Assembly (NCBI GenBank): GCA_965204565.1
Contig: CBDBEU010000004.1
Location: 496,001 to 560,000, forward strand
Length of the DNA: 64,000 nt
DNA from: CBDBEU01 sp965204565
GTDB lineage: Bacteria > Pseudomonadota > Alphaproteobacteria > Rhizobiales > TMED25
Direction of reading: 5' to 3'
Within the stretch, counting starts at the first letter, position 1. Each line of letters opens with the position of its first letter. Below the pieces are notes generated by a model that searched no databases, was not told where the DNA came from, and worked only from the letters and a program-made list of their open reading frames with translations. Made by a program: the position numbers and the translations under genes. Shown piece by piece: positions 35,914-47,913 of the stretch.

Positions 35914-36372
35914 ATGAATTTGCGCGAGAAGTTCGGCGCTTCGCTGAAGGACGCGGTTAAATCGAAAGACAAGCGACGCGTATCGACGCTGCGGCTGATC
36001 AATGCGGCGGTGAAGGATCGCGATATCGCGGCGCGCACCGCTGGCGCCGATGAGGGCGTGTCCGACGAGGTGATTCTCGACATCCTGGCCAAGATGGTGA
36101 AGCAGCGCAATGAATCGGTGCGCACCTATGAAGAGGCTGGGTGCATGGAGTTGGCCGAGCAGGAAGACGAGGAAATCAAGATCATCCGCGAGTTCATGCC
36201 CAAGCAGCTCTCCGAAGGGGAGGTGGCCGCCGCCTGCGGCGCGGCGATCGAGGAGATCGGCGCATCCAGCCTGAAGGAAATGGGCCGCTGCATGGGGCTG
36301 TTGAAGGAGCGTTATGCGGGCCACATGGATTTCGCTAAGGCTGGGGCGATCGTCAAGGAACGGCTCAAATAA
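35914..36372 (+). CDS. GatB/YqeY domain protein
   Basis: A 152-residue protein of the YqeY family: MNLREKFGASLKDAVKSKDK, STLRLINAAVKDRDIAART, EIKIIREFMPKQLSEGEVAA. The family resembles the tail domain of GatB and is thought to contact tRNA; its role in bacteria is not settled. The start at the ATG at 35914 follows GAAAGGGG. Its place between carA (divergent) and dnaG-rpoD (same strand) is a common alphaproteobacterial arrangement from memory. Confidence 0.92.
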   Translation: MNLREKFGASLKDAVKSKDKRRVSTLRLINAAVKDRDIAARTAGADEGVSDEVILDILAKMVKQRNESVRTYEEAGCMELAEQEDEEIKIIREFMPKQLSEGEVAAACGAAIEEIGASSLKEMGRCMGLLKERYAGHMDFAKAGAIVKERLK

Positions 36373-36389
36373 CAGCCGGCTGAAGCGCC

Positions 36390-36545
36390 ATGACACTGGC
36401 CAAGATTTTGATCGGCGCTGCCGCCGTGTTTCTCATGTTCCCGTCCGTTTTTCGCCTTGTCGTGAGAAAGCCAAAGGCGGTCGACCCGGTGGTGCTCATC
36501 GTCGGCGCGCTGCTGATTGCCTGGCTGGTGGGCTATAGGCTGTAA
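36390..36545 (+). CDS. 51-residue two-helix membrane protein
   Basis: This short frame begins 18 bp after the YqeY-like gene: MTLAKILIGAAAVFLMFPSV, a basic loop FRLVVRKPKAVDP, then VVLIVGALLIAWLVGYRL and a stop. Two hydrophobic segments (about 5-21 and 34-49) flank a positively charged turn, the pattern of a tiny inner-membrane hairpin protein. GC-rich third positions and tight spacing support a real gene cotranscribed with its neighbour. No function is recognised. Confidence 0.55.
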   Translation: MTLAKILIGAAAVFLMFPSVFRLVVRKPKAVDPVVLIVGALLIAWLVGYRL

Positions 36546-36779
36546 GGGCGGGGATGTCATTTTTGCACCACGAACTGGCTGAAGCGGCGCCGTGGTCACG
36601 CTTGATATCGGAACGAAGCGGGAACTATTATCCACTGCTGACGTGCATACGCCCACAGAATCTACATAAGTTATGCACAGGACATCCCCGGAACGGGGAT
36701 GCGCTGTCACCCATGGATTGACCGCCACGTCAATGCACCGTCTAAGCTCACGTGCCGACTGCACCGATTGATATCGCCA

Positions 36780-38786
36780 ATGCGCTTTCCGCCGTCACTT
36801 CTGGATGAAATCCGCGCCCGCATTCCGGTCTCCGAAGTGGTTGGCCGCAAGGTGCAATGGGACCGGCGCAAGACCCAGGCCTCCAAGGGCGATTATTGGG
36901 CCTGCTGCCCGTTTCACAGCGAAAAGACGCCATCGTTTCACGCCGGTGACCGCAAGGGCCGCTATCACTGCTTCGGCTGTCAGGCGGGTGGCGATATCTT
37001 CACCTTCGTTACCGAAACCGAGGGCATGCCGTTTCCCGAAGCAGTGGAAATGCTGGCCCAGCAGGCGGGGGTCGAAATGCCCAAGGCCAACCCGCGCGAG
37101 GCCGAGCGCGAGCAGCAACGCGCCAGCCTTTATGAGGTGATGGAAAAGGCGGCGGCTTTTTTTGAGTCAAGCCTCACCACTGGCCAGGGACGTCATGCGC
37201 GCGGTTATCTGGACAGCCGCGGCCTCAACGAGGATGCGATCTCGCGCTTTCGCCTCGGCTATGCGCCCTCATCGCGCCATGCCCTGAAGGAGCATCTGGC
37301 GGCCGCCAGCATTACCTCCGAACAAATAGTCGAGGCCGGCCTGCTGATCACTGGCGATGACATCGCCGTTCCGTTCGACCGCTTTCGCGACCGGGTGATG
37401 TTTCCGATCCCCGATTCGCGCGGCCGCATCATCGCCTTTGGCGCGCGCGCGCTGTCGCCCGACGTTCCGGCGAAATATCTGAACTCGCCCGAAACCGCGC
37501 TGTTTTCCAAACGCGGCGTTCTTTACAACTACGCCGCCGCGCGAAAGCCAGCCCAAACCCATGGCACTGTGATTGTCGCTGAGGGCTATACCGACGTCAT
37601 CGCGCTGTGCTTGGCCGGATATGAAAATGCCGTGGCCCCGCTTGGCACCGCACTCACCGATCGCCAGCTGTCGCTGTTGTGGCACCTGGCGCCCGAGCCG
37701 GTGCTGTGCTTTGACGGCGATCAGGCAGGCCAACGCGCCGCCCTGAGGGCGGTGGAGACCGCACTGCCCGATCTCAAGCCCGGCTTTTCACTGCGCTTTG
37801 CCTTTCTGCCCGAGGGCCAGGACCCCGATGATCTGATCAGAACCGCCGGTGCGGGCGCCATCGGCGAAGTGCTGGAAAGCGCCCGGCCGCTGGTCGACAC
37901 ATTGTGGGAGAGCGAATCGCGCGGGTCTTTCGACACGCCCGAACGCCGTGCCGCCCTTGATCAGCGCTTGTCAGATACGTTGGCCCGCATTGGCGATGAG
38001 CGCGTGCGCCGCCATTACCGTGAAGCCATGTCCGAGCGTCTCAAGCGTCTGTGGCAGGGCGAACGGCAGGCCCGCGCATCTGACGGCGCGGCGCGACCGC
38101 TGGCCGCCCGCCCGTATGAGCGTTCATATGCAAGCCCCTATGGTTCGCGCCCCGGGCGTTCGGGACCGTCGGCGCGCGCGGCATTCCCCGATGTCAGTTC
38201 CGAACTGCGCCGCCATCCGCTGGTGAGAAATGTGGCCGGAGCGATCAATCCGCGCGAGGCATTGTTGCTGCTCGCCGCCATCAATCATCCCTGGCTGGTG
38301 GAGGCCCATGCGGAGGAATTGGCGGCGCTTGATTTTTCCTTGTCCGAGCTTGACTCACTGGCCAAGCGAATCATAGATTTCGCCGCTTCCGCTCCGGGTC
38401 TTGAACAAAGCGCTTTGAGATCCCAACTGCGCGAAGAAGGTTATGCTTCGATCCTGACCCGGATGGAGCGGATTTTATCGCATGGGGGCGATTGGTTTGC
38501 ACAGCCTGATGCCTCACCTGAGGACGCGGAAATTGGCTGGCTTCACACGCTCGCCCGCCAGCGCAAGGCCGTTGTGCTTTCCCGCGAACTCAGCGCGGCA
38601 GAAAGCGAATTGGCCCGCGAGCCGGGGGATCGGAACGCAGCGCGCCTTGACGGCGCGCGAGAAGCAATTGAAGTGTTCGAGGGCAACGAGGTTACGATTG
38701 AAGGCTATGGCCGTGCGCGAACCGCATCTGATAGTGCCCGCCCCCTCGATCACTGGATCGAAATCAACAAGCATCGCCTGCCCTGA
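36780..38786 (+). CDS. dnaG: DNA primase
   Basis: The 668-residue enzyme synthesises RNA primers at the replication fork. The N-terminal CHC2 zinc-binding domain is seen in WACCPFHSEKTPSF and YHCFGCQAGGDIF. The TOPRIM catalytic domain has VIVAEGYTDVIAL (catalytic Glu) and LCFDGDQAGQRAA (metal-binding Asp pair). The C-terminal ~200 residues form the DnaB-binding region. The ATG at 36780 gives the usual MRFPPSLLDEIRARIPVSEV start; a longer upstream frame is not conserved. The upstream 230 bp hold no other gene. rpoD follows after 104 bp. Confidence 0.97.
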   Translation: MRFPPSLLDEIRARIPVSEVVGRKVQWDRRKTQASKGDYWACCPFHSEKTPSFHAGDRKGRYHCFGCQAGGDIFTFVTETEGMPFPEAVEMLAQQAGVEMPKANPREAEREQQRASLYEVMEKAAAFFESSLTTGQGRHARGYLDSRGLNEDAISRFRLGYAPSSRHALKEHLAAASITSEQIVEAGLLITGDDIAVPFDRFRDRVMFPIPDSRGRIIAFGARALSPDVPAKYLNSPETALFSKRGVLYNYAAARKPAQTHGTVIVAEGYTDVIALCLAGYENAVAPLGTALTDRQLSLLWHLAPEPVLCFDGDQAGQRAALRAVETALPDLKPGFSLRFAFLPEGQDPDDLIRTAGAGAIGEVLESARPLVDTLWESESRGSFDTPERRAALDQRLSDTLARIGDERVRRHYREAMSERLKRLWQGERQARASDGAARPLAARPYERSYASPYGSRPGRSGPSARAAFPDVSSELRRHPLVRNVAGAINPREALLLLAAINHPWLVEAHAEELAALDFSLSELDSLAKRIIDFAASAPGLEQSALRSQLREEGYASILTRMERILSHGGDWFAQPDASPEDAEIGWLHTLARQRKAVVLSRELSAAESELAREPGDRNAARLDGAREAIEVFEGNEVTIEGYGRARTASDSARPLDHWIEINKHRLP

Positions 38787-38890
38787 CCGGCGCCTTTGTG
38801 CCGTCACGGTTAGCGCGACGTTAATGCAACAGGCGGTATGAAACGGATCTCCTTGGTCGGTCCGGATTCGGACCCCTCATTTGATGGAAT

Positions 38891-40903
<2,013 letters not shown>

Positions 40904-40984
40904 AGGGCTGTTTCGCCGGAGACGACTTCGGCGAGGGCATCCCCCGCAAAGGCGGGGTGCAACGACAAACAATCCAAAGACAGG

Positions 40985-41005
40985 GGCGCTTGATGCGCCT
41001 TTTTT
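40985..41005 (+). terminator. intrinsic terminator after rpoD
   Basis: GGCGC (40985-40989), loop TTGAT, GCGCC (40995-40999), then six T residues. It lies about 80 bp past the rpoD stop. Confidence 0.8.
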
Positions 41006-41069
41006 CTTTGACTACCCCGCATCCCCAACGCGTCACCACATTGGGGAATTTTTGACATACGTTCTCCTT

Positions 41070-41170
41070 CGTCATGCCCCGGCTTGACCGGGGCGTCCAT
41101 CGTGACTGTCAACTTATTCAGGTGCGCGCGGCATCTCCCTATGGACCCCCGGGTCAAGTCCGGGGTGACG
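41070..41170. repeat. palindromic intergenic repeat (alphaproteobacterial type)
   Basis: An inverted repeat with ~31-bp arms: CGTCATGCCCCGGCTTGACC... at 41070-41100, and its near complement ending GTCAAGTCCGGGGTGACG at 41140-41170, with about 40 bp between. The minus-strand translation contains MDAPVKPGHDE, a hallmark of dispersed palindromic repeats often mis-called as genes in alphaproteobacteria. It would form a long stem-loop in RNA downstream of rpoD. Confidence 0.75.
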
Positions 41171-41589
41171 AGGTGGGGAGGTCCAGAACGACGATCCATT
41201 CGCGCTACCAATTCAGTATTCCGCTGCCGCGAAACCTATCCGTCATATGCTATAGGTGGAATCGACAGTAAATCTTGAGCAAAACCCGAGGCGAGGGGCG
41301 CACGCCGGTGCCTGAATTCACCAACTGCGAGAAATTTGAAGCCTGACTCAACACGCAGCCGCGCGAGGTCGCGGTCGTGATTGCCACACGCGCTGCGCTG
41401 TGGGTGCTACCAACGGTCGGTGCATTACTCAACGGCGACAGACTTTATGCTCGTCGAAGTGCTTTCGTTCTGCCGACATTCCGTGCCGCCGCTGCCTCAT
41501 GGTCAGTGGTAATGTATCTGTCGAAAGCACTAAGAATGGCACAAGCAGCGACACGTGCCTCTGCCGGTGCCGCCGCCTATGCAGGAGCA

Positions 41590-41940
41590 GCTGAATCAGG
41601 CGAACACCGGCTCGACTGTCCGGGCGGACACGGCGTATCGGTCGCAGAAGAACGAGAAGAAAATCGCCCGGGCCGGGCTGACCTCGAAGGTCCATTTCCG
41701 CCGCCCGCCTGGCAAGCCGATGCCCGTGCATCACGACAGGGCCAATGCCGCACGGTCGAAGGTTCGATCCGTGATCGAACATCCCTTCGCCGGGATGAAG
41801 GCACGAATAGGGCTCTTCATCCGCACCATCGGCTTCGACCGGGCGAGGGCCAGGATCGGCATGGCCAGGATCGCAGTCAACATGAAACGGCTCCTGTTCC
41901 GGGAGCGCAAAGGCGCCGTGGCATAGCCCGGCCCCGGCGA
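41590..41940 (+). mobile_element. IS5-family transposase C-terminal fragment
   Basis: The frame reads NTGSTVRADTAYRSQKNEKK, KVHFRRPPGKPMPVHHDRA, then RSVIEHPFAGMKARIGLFIR TIGFDRARARIG, the C-terminal third of an IS5-family DDE transposase (with the Glu of the triad in IEHPF). Everything upstream is missing. It interrupts the Ala-rich part of the split gene. Confidence 0.82.
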
Positions 41941-42039
41941 AACCAAATCCCGAACCACAACCCAGGCAAAAGGCCGACACGCATCGCGGCCGTAAATGCG
42001 CTCTCGTCACCCGATTCCAGGCAGCAGACAGGGATCTGC

Positions 42040-42420
42040 AGGGTGTCCAGAGGCCTCCCGCTCGGCTTCGTGCTGACACCTGGCCAAGCGCACGATGTGC
42101 AGGGCTTTGTACCGCTGTTCCGCATGATGACCGGCCGCATTGAGGCGTTCCTCGCAGATCGCGGCTATGATGCCGATGCTATCCGCCAGGAAATCGCCGC
42201 CGCAGGCGTCGAAGCGGTGATCCCTGCAAAGAGCAATCGTCTTGACCCCATCACGCACGACCGGACCAAATACAAATGGTGCAATCTCGTCGAGCGGTTG
42301 TTCAACAAACTCAAGAACTGGCGCAGGGTCGCCACCCGCTACGACGAAACCAAAGAGTCCTACCCTAGCTTCGTCGCCATCGCATCAATCAAACTCTGAA
42401 TACCCTTTGTCCACGAAACC
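42040..42420 (+). mobile_element. IS5-family (IS427-type) orfB C-terminal fragment
   Basis: The frame reads GLPLGFVLTPGQAHDVQGF, RIEAFLADRGYDADAIRQEI, AVIPAKSNR and NLVERLFNKLKNWRRVATRY, ending near a conserved PFVHE-like terminus at about 42415. This is the second half of an IS427-group transposase, catalytic Asp and Glu included, with no first half nearby. It is a different branch from the fragment at 28363-28677. Confidence 0.85.
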
Positions 42421-42779
42421 TAAATCAAATCATGTGAAAAAGTTCTCATTTTACTTGTGGGAATATCTAGATTCGCCGTATATGAATGCACGCACCGTGC
42501 AGACAAAAGGGGCGGTAATAGTGGAAACCGTAGCAGAATACCCGGCACGGGCTGCAGGTTTGGTTGTTGCTCAAGGGGGAGCAGGGGGATTTCCAGAGGC
42601 AAGAAGGGCAGTTGAAGAAATTTGGCGTAGTATTAGCCAAGATTCTATCGCGATCGAAGATGATTTAAGCGCAGAACACATCGCCGCCAAGCCGCTCTGG
42701 TCGAACGACCGGGTTGCGGGGTTGATTCAAATGTTTGCCTCAACACTTCAGTCTTTGATGGAAAGATGGATTGTTCACG

Positions 42780-43855
42780 ATGGGCTGCCGTCGACGTTTC
42801 TATTTTACCGATAGCCGGAAGGCAGAGATTTGGGATCGCCGGCAGCCTGGGGAGTCGATGCGTTCGATTGGCCGCGGGTTCGATCGCAACTCATCGTCGA
42901 TCTTTCCCTTGCTGCCCCGGACGTGTGCTATCCGGCAGCTGGCGCGCGCAAGGTCGCGTCCAGCATTGGCCCATTGTGATCGAGAGGAGATCTCCGGAGG
43001 GCTTGGGGCGCAACTGTCCTTTCGTGCGATCGCGCGTCGGCTACACCGAGCGCCGTGGACGATCAGCCGCGCGGAGTATCGCGCTGCGCGGTCGGATCAG
43101 GCTGCCCGGGACCGGGCTCTGCGCCCCAGGCTGTGCAAGCTTGCTTGTCGGCGATCGCTTTGCCGGACACGATCGGGCAAGCTTGCGCGCAAGTGGTCAC
43201 CTCAGCAAATCACGGGCTGTCTGAAGCGCAAGCATCCCGATGATGAGGATGCCCGCCTGTCCCATGAGACCATCTATCGAGGCCTGTTCATCCGCACCCG
43301 GGCAGACCCGGGGCGTTCTGAAGAAGGAATTGCCGGCCCGTCTGCGCGCAACACGCGCGATCCGCCGCTCCCGATCCGCGACGTCCGGCCACCGGGAGGG
43401 GGGATTCGATTGCCGGCTCTCGCAACAGTTACATCGCAACGCCGGTCGAGCGTCAGTCCCGTTACGTGCTCCTCGCCAAGGTCCCCGACAAGAACACCGA
43501 CGGCGTCGTAGCCGCGCGCGTCAGGCAGGTTCAGCACCTGCCGCGTGAACTTGCGCGGGTCGCTCACCCGGGACCGAGGCAAGGAACTTGCCGACCCAGG
43601 CATCTCACGCTTGCGACCGACCTCGAGGTCTGCTTCTGCGATCCCCACAGCCCCGGCAGCGCGGCACCAACGAGAACACCAACCGGCTGCTGCGACAGTA
43701 CTTCCCCAAAGGCACCGACCTGTCTATGCACGGCCGGACCAAACCCGATGCCGTGGCGCGGGAACTCAATGAGCGGCAGAGAAAGACGTTGAACGACCCT
43801 CACCTGATGAGAAGTTCGCCGAGTGTGTGGCGGCGATCAGTTGAATCGGCAACTG
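42780..43855 (+). mobile_element. IS30-family element, degenerate
   Basis: The ATG at 42780 opens MGCRRRFYFTDSRKAEIWDR. Further pieces are spread over frames: LSFRAIARRLHRAPWTISR (helix-turn-helix), KWSPQQITGCLKRKHPDDED, LSHETIYRGLFI, IATPVERQSRYVLLAKVPDK (+1 shifted), CDPHSPGSAAPTRTPT/RGTNENTNRLLRQYFPKGTD and RELNERQRKTLN. These match an IS30-family transposase with at least four frameshifts. The right end lies near 43855. It separates blocks 2 and 3 of the split gene. Confidence 0.82.
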
Positions 43856-45076
43856 AATTGGGACACGATTGGCTGGAAGCCGTTCAAGCGCCGGCTGCTC
43901 GAAGCAGAGACGAAGATTGGGACGTCTGGACCGTCTGGTACGAAGCACGGCTCACCGGCGGCCCGACCTATCCGTACCTCTCGCCCGAAGCCAATGAGGA
44001 AATTGAGGTCGCCCGCGTGCCGATTGCCGATGAGGTTTGGGCTGAAGGCCCGGCTGTGGTGAATGCCGAGAGCAAGCGGATTGTTGAGCGGTTGTCTGGT
44101 ATTGACAAGCTCGCTGGGCGGCGGCGTTGGCAGATCGGGGAACGCTACTACGAACCGGATCAGCCGGGTGGCCCCGATGACCACCAAGTTGCAGCCGAGC
44201 CAACAACTGCCCAACTTCACGCTGGGCTGGTACGACGGGCAGAAGAGTTGCGCCAGAACGCCGTTGGTGTTGAAGAAAATCTGGGTTGGGAACCCGGCAT
44301 CTATGAGGCAGCGACCGAGCGATTTGCGGTCTCGCTTGCCATCGAAACTCATGAAGCGCCTGATCATATCGGCACGATGTACGATGCGATCGTTGAGGTT
44401 GCATCCTATCTCGATTTTGACAACAGCATTCGCTCAAGCGGTGGGTTTCGGAACATGTCGCCGCTCGAAGCCGACCGGAGGCGCGAACTCGAAAGTGCCA
44501 TCCGGGCGGCTGCGGCCTTCATCCGAAGATTCCTGACAGCCAAGGAGATTGATGACGAGTGCGGGACGTTTCTGGCACGTAAGGAACTGTTTGAAACAGC
44601 GCTACAATTTGTACGTGCTGCCGGTGAGGCAACGGTAATTTCACCTCACGATACCGAATGTCTGACGGTGCTGCTGCGAAATGCCAACACCGAGGGAGAA
44701 CTCGCGCACAAGGCAGCATCAAGCGGTTATCTGAGTGCCCGTGGGCTAGTGTCCGCAGCGATTGGGGGTTACATGGCACTGGTTACCGCCGCCGCCGTTC
44801 CTCCAGACGAACTTGTCAGCGCGACACGCCACCTACTGGTCAATGCCCATGATCAAATCATGGAAATGTTGGAGGGACTGTCACCAGATGAGCGGCATGC
44901 CCTGACCATGGAATTGGAAGATCTAATTCAATCCCAAGTTCCTGAAATGCCATCTCCTAAAGTGCGGCAGCATGACGGACGACGAGAAGAAGACAGTTGA
45001 TTGCAGCCGTCGGTACCCCCCTTAACCCAACCCCTCTGCCCCGCTATCCTGCCCCCAGCCAACACTACCGGAGCAC

Positions 45077-45958
45077 ATGCCCATGCCGCGCGAGGAAGCC
45101 GTCACTTTTAAATCCGAGGGCCTGACCCTCACCGGCATTGTCCATATTCCCGACGATCTGAAACCCGGCAATCAGCGCCCGGCGTTTCTGGTGCTGCACG
45201 GCTTTGGCTCCAACAAGTCATCGCAAAGCTGCGTCCAACCCTGCAATTTCCTCACCCAAATGGGCTATGTCACCATGCGCTTTGACATGCGCGGCTGCGG
45301 TGAGGCGGAAGGCGAGTTCGGCCGCATCATCTGCCTTGAGCAGGTCGAGGACACCAAGGCAGCGCACGCTTATCTCGCCTCGCGCCCCGAGGTCGAGGAA
45401 GCGCGCGTCGGCGCTATCGGCTCAAGCTTTGGCGCCGCGGTTGCGGTCTATACCGGCGGCGGTTACGAGCCGCTTGCCGCGGTCGTCTCGTCCGGCGGCT
45501 GGGGCGATGGCGAGCGCAAGTTTCGCGGCCAGCACACGAGCGCGGAGGCGTGGGTGAAATTCACCTCGATGCTGGTGGAGGGCCGGCGCATGCGCGAGGA
45601 GACCGGCAAGTCCCTCATGGTCAGCCGCTACGACATCGTGCCGATCCCCGAACATCTGCGCACCAATCTGGCGGCAAATGCGGCGGAGATGTTTCCCGCC
45701 GAAACCCCCCAGTCGATGTTCGATTTCCGCGCCGATGAGGTGGTCGGCAATATCGCCCCGCGCCCGCTGTTGCTGCTGCACGCCTCGGTCGATTCGGTGA
45801 CGCCCACCGAGCAGTCGATCGAGCTTTTCAAGCGCGCCGGCCAGCCGACAGATCTGCATCTGACGGCCGATACCGACCACTTCATGTTCGCCGACAAGAA
45901 CGTGCGCGTGCGCCAGATCCTCACCGGCTGGCTGGAAGAGTACATGCCGATGCGGTGA
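45077..45958 (+). CDS. alpha/beta-hydrolase (S9/dienelactone-hydrolase-like)
   Basis: A 293-residue cytoplasmic hydrolase without signal peptide. The oxyanion region is LVLHGFGSNKSS. The nucleophile elbow is GAIGSSFGAAVA (Ser near residue 117). The acid is in PLLLLHASVDSVTPTEQS and the His in DTDHFMFADK. Canonical strand order and length fit a serine esterase or acyl hydrolase. GGAG lies 6 bases before the ATG at 45077; an ATG two codons later is the alternative. It directly follows the IS-riddled gene and precedes a DUF1330 pseudogene on the other strand. The substrate is unknown. Confidence 0.85.
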   Translation: MPMPREEAVTFKSEGLTLTGIVHIPDDLKPGNQRPAFLVLHGFGSNKSSQSCVQPCNFLTQMGYVTMRFDMRGCGEAEGEFGRIICLEQVEDTKAAHAYLASRPEVEEARVGAIGSSFGAAVAVYTGGGYEPLAAVVSSGGWGDGERKFRGQHTSAEAWVKFTSMLVEGRRMREETGKSLMVSRYDIVPIPEHLRTNLAANAAEMFPAETPQSMFDFRADEVVGNIAPRPLLLLHASVDSVTPTEQSIELFKRAGQPTDLHLTADTDHFMFADKNVRVRQILTGWLEEYMPMR

Positions 45959-45974
45959 GGGGAGACTCCCCCCT

Positions 45975-46269
45975 CTATTCCATCGCCTCGCACACGCGGA
46001 TGTCACGGTCGGCGCCGTCGTCCAGAATTTCGAGCGCTTTCTGGTAGCCCTCGCTGTCATGCGCGGCGATGGCTGTGGCAAGATCGGCAAACTCGATCAG
46101 CACCACCCGCTGCATCTTGCCGTTCTCATAAGCCTTGGACGGGTTACCGCGCACCAAGATATTTGCTGCCAAAGCCGCCGAGCACCGGCCCGGCAAATCC
46201 GACATAGGCCTTCATCTTGTCCGCATCCTTCACCTCGTTATAGGTGACGACCCAATATCCCTTCGCCTT
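45975..46269 (-). pseudogene. DUF1330-family protein, start lost and frameshifted
   Basis: The family sequence KGYWVVTYNEVKDADKMKAY and GPVLGGFGSKYL is followed, after a shift near 46155, by RGNPSKAYENGKMQRVVLIE and SEGYQKALEILDDGADRDIR to the stop at 45975. Where the family usually starts (MAKGYW) this copy has AAG in place of ATG, so the start codon also seems lost. The fold is a ferredoxin-like dimeric barrel of unknown role. Confidence 0.72.
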
Positions 46270-46448
46270 CGATCTGCTCCCTTTGAAACTTTTTGGATGT
46301 TTGCGCTGACAAGAGCGGCCGGGCGGCAAAATAGACTGGCGCGCCCGCCCTGCCGCCCCTTGATGGCAGCGCTTTTAGCGAACTTATCCCCACGCTCCAA
46401 ACCTGCCTCATAATGCGCGTGGTCAACCTTCTGCGTAGGGAGCACGAG

Positions 46449-46562
46449 ATGAACCCGCTGGTCGCCATTGCAGCTTCGATATTGCCGGAAATCCTCAAGA
46501 CCGGGGTTGGCGAAAAGTCCGGCCGCAGCGGGCGCGCCAGCCTGATCGCCGATCTGGTGTAA
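46449..46562 (+). pseudogene. short ORF, possibly a truncated holin-like gene
   Basis: The 37-codon frame starts MNPLVAIAASILPEILKTGV, then GEKSGRSGRASLIADLV and a stop, with AGGGAGC upstream. The start resembles phage-type three-helix holin-like proteins (MNPLI..LATVLPD pattern), and protein-like sequence continues in other frames to about 46690. It could be a broken phage or host gene next to the IS at 46749. Confidence 0.3.
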
Positions 46563-46748
46563 GGGCGGTCGAGCGTGCCGCCCATGGCCCGGGCCGCCGG
46601 CGATCTCATCGAACAGTGCGCGCCCGCCTTCGATACGGCGCTCCCCATCCTCTCGCAGCTCAGCTGCTCAAGGCCGAGGTCGCCGAACGCGAGGTACGGT
46701 GGTCCATCGCCTGCTGGATGAAGGCAGCCCGCTTCCCTGCTTGCAAGG

Positions 46749-47818
46749 TGAGGGCCTCGATTTACCTCGCCAACCCTGGCTGATCATGATTCACTGGCGC
46801 TATGAAGTGAGGAATGATGGATGGTTCAGCAGGCTGGATTTTTCGACGTTGATGAACGGCTCAAGCGTTTGGGCGATCAGTTCGAAGCCCGGGTTGCGGC
46901 GGTGGACTTCGAGATTTTCCGTGCCGATCCGGACACGGCACCGGCGTAGGCGGATGGCAGGAAGGGCGCACGCCCGCCCCATGACCCTGTGCTCATGTTC
47001 AGGATCCCGATCATTCAGGCGCAGAACACTCTCTCGGACGACCGTGCGGAGTTCCTGATCAGCGACCGGCTGTCGTTCATGCGTTTCCCGGGGCCGGGCC
47101 TGCAAGACAAGGTCCCCGACGCGAAGACGATCCGGGCGTTTCCCGAGCGCCTGACCCCGGCCAGGGCGATCGACGCTCTGTTCGCCCGGTTCGAGACCGC
47201 CCTGCGGGACGCAGGCTATATCGCGCAGGTATATCTCCATGTCAGGGCAATTGGTGGACAGCACGCCGGTCGCCGCCCCAGGCAACGCAATACGGACGAG
47301 GAAAAGAAAGGTATCGAGGCAGGCAGGACCGCCGCCGGGATCTGGCCCTCGGATCCCGCCAAAGCACGCCGGAAAGACATTGATGCGCGCTGGACCGTCC
47401 GGTTCGGCAAGGCGAAGACGCCCGTGGACGGCGGTCCCGCGCCAGGGATTGCCGGACAAAACCAACACCGGCTCTGGCGTCCGTGCCGATAGCGCGTACC
47501 GTTCGAAGCAGAACGAAGCGTTCCCGGCACGCCACGGTTTTGTCAGCCATGCCCACCATCGCAAACCCGGGGGCAGGCTCATGCCGAAGCATATCCGCCG
47601 TGGGAACAAGACAAAGTCAAAACACCGCGCGCCGGTCGAGCACGTCTTTGCCGTCCAGAAGCACATGATGGGCCAGAAGCACGTGGTGGGTATGGCAGTC
47701 CGCACCATCGGTCCGGCCCACGCAAAAACCGGGGATCTGCATGACAAACATCGCCTGCAACATCCGCCGCCTGGTCCAACTCGGAGGCAGCGTCACCCCC
47801 TGATCTGATCACAGGACG
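46749..47818 (+). mobile_element. IS5-family element copy B2, degenerate
   Basis: Near-identical to copy B1 at 28678-29725. The transposase start (MVQQAGFFDVDERLK, ATG near 46820) is stopped at TAG 46947-46949, where B1 has a Tyr codon. It then reopens as LMFRIPIIQAQNTLSDDRAE. The two frameshifts seen in B1 (before MSGQLVDSTP and after TPVAAP) are present here too. B2 keeps a Trp codon where B1 has TGA, and carries a 17-bp insert (AGCACATGATGGGCCAG-like duplication near 47660). Confidence 0.85.
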
Positions 47819-47913
47819 TGTCCGTTCAATAGCAACCAGGAACGCTCTGAAAGCGGGGCACGTCGCTGCATCCGAAACACAAGACCGGTTCAGATGACCA
47901 CGCCGCGCCAAAA

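Larger units (their letters stand above)
41308..45000 (+). pseudogene. uncharacterised protein gene split in three by IS insertions
   Basis: Three blocks appear to be one gene. Block 1 (41308-41590): FTNCEKFEA, stop TGA at 41344, then LNTQPREVAVVIATRAALWV and an Ala-rich stretch. Block 2 (about 42525-42778): FPEARRAVEEIWRSISQDSI and HIAAKPLWSNDRVAGL. Block 3 (43855-45000): WKPFKRRLLEAE, a one-base shift near 43905, then DWDVWTVWYEARLTGG, IADEVWAEGPAVVNAESKRI and about 290 helical residues with a hydrophobic segment (GLVSAAIGGYMALVTAAAVP). From memory this order (QPREVAVVIAARAALRVLP, Ala-rich middle, LW...WDVW..WY..RL) is that of an uncharacterised rhizobial family. IS5, IS427-type and IS30 sequence separates the blocks. 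An open frame at 43588-45000 fuses IS30 debris to block 3. Confidence 0.6.
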
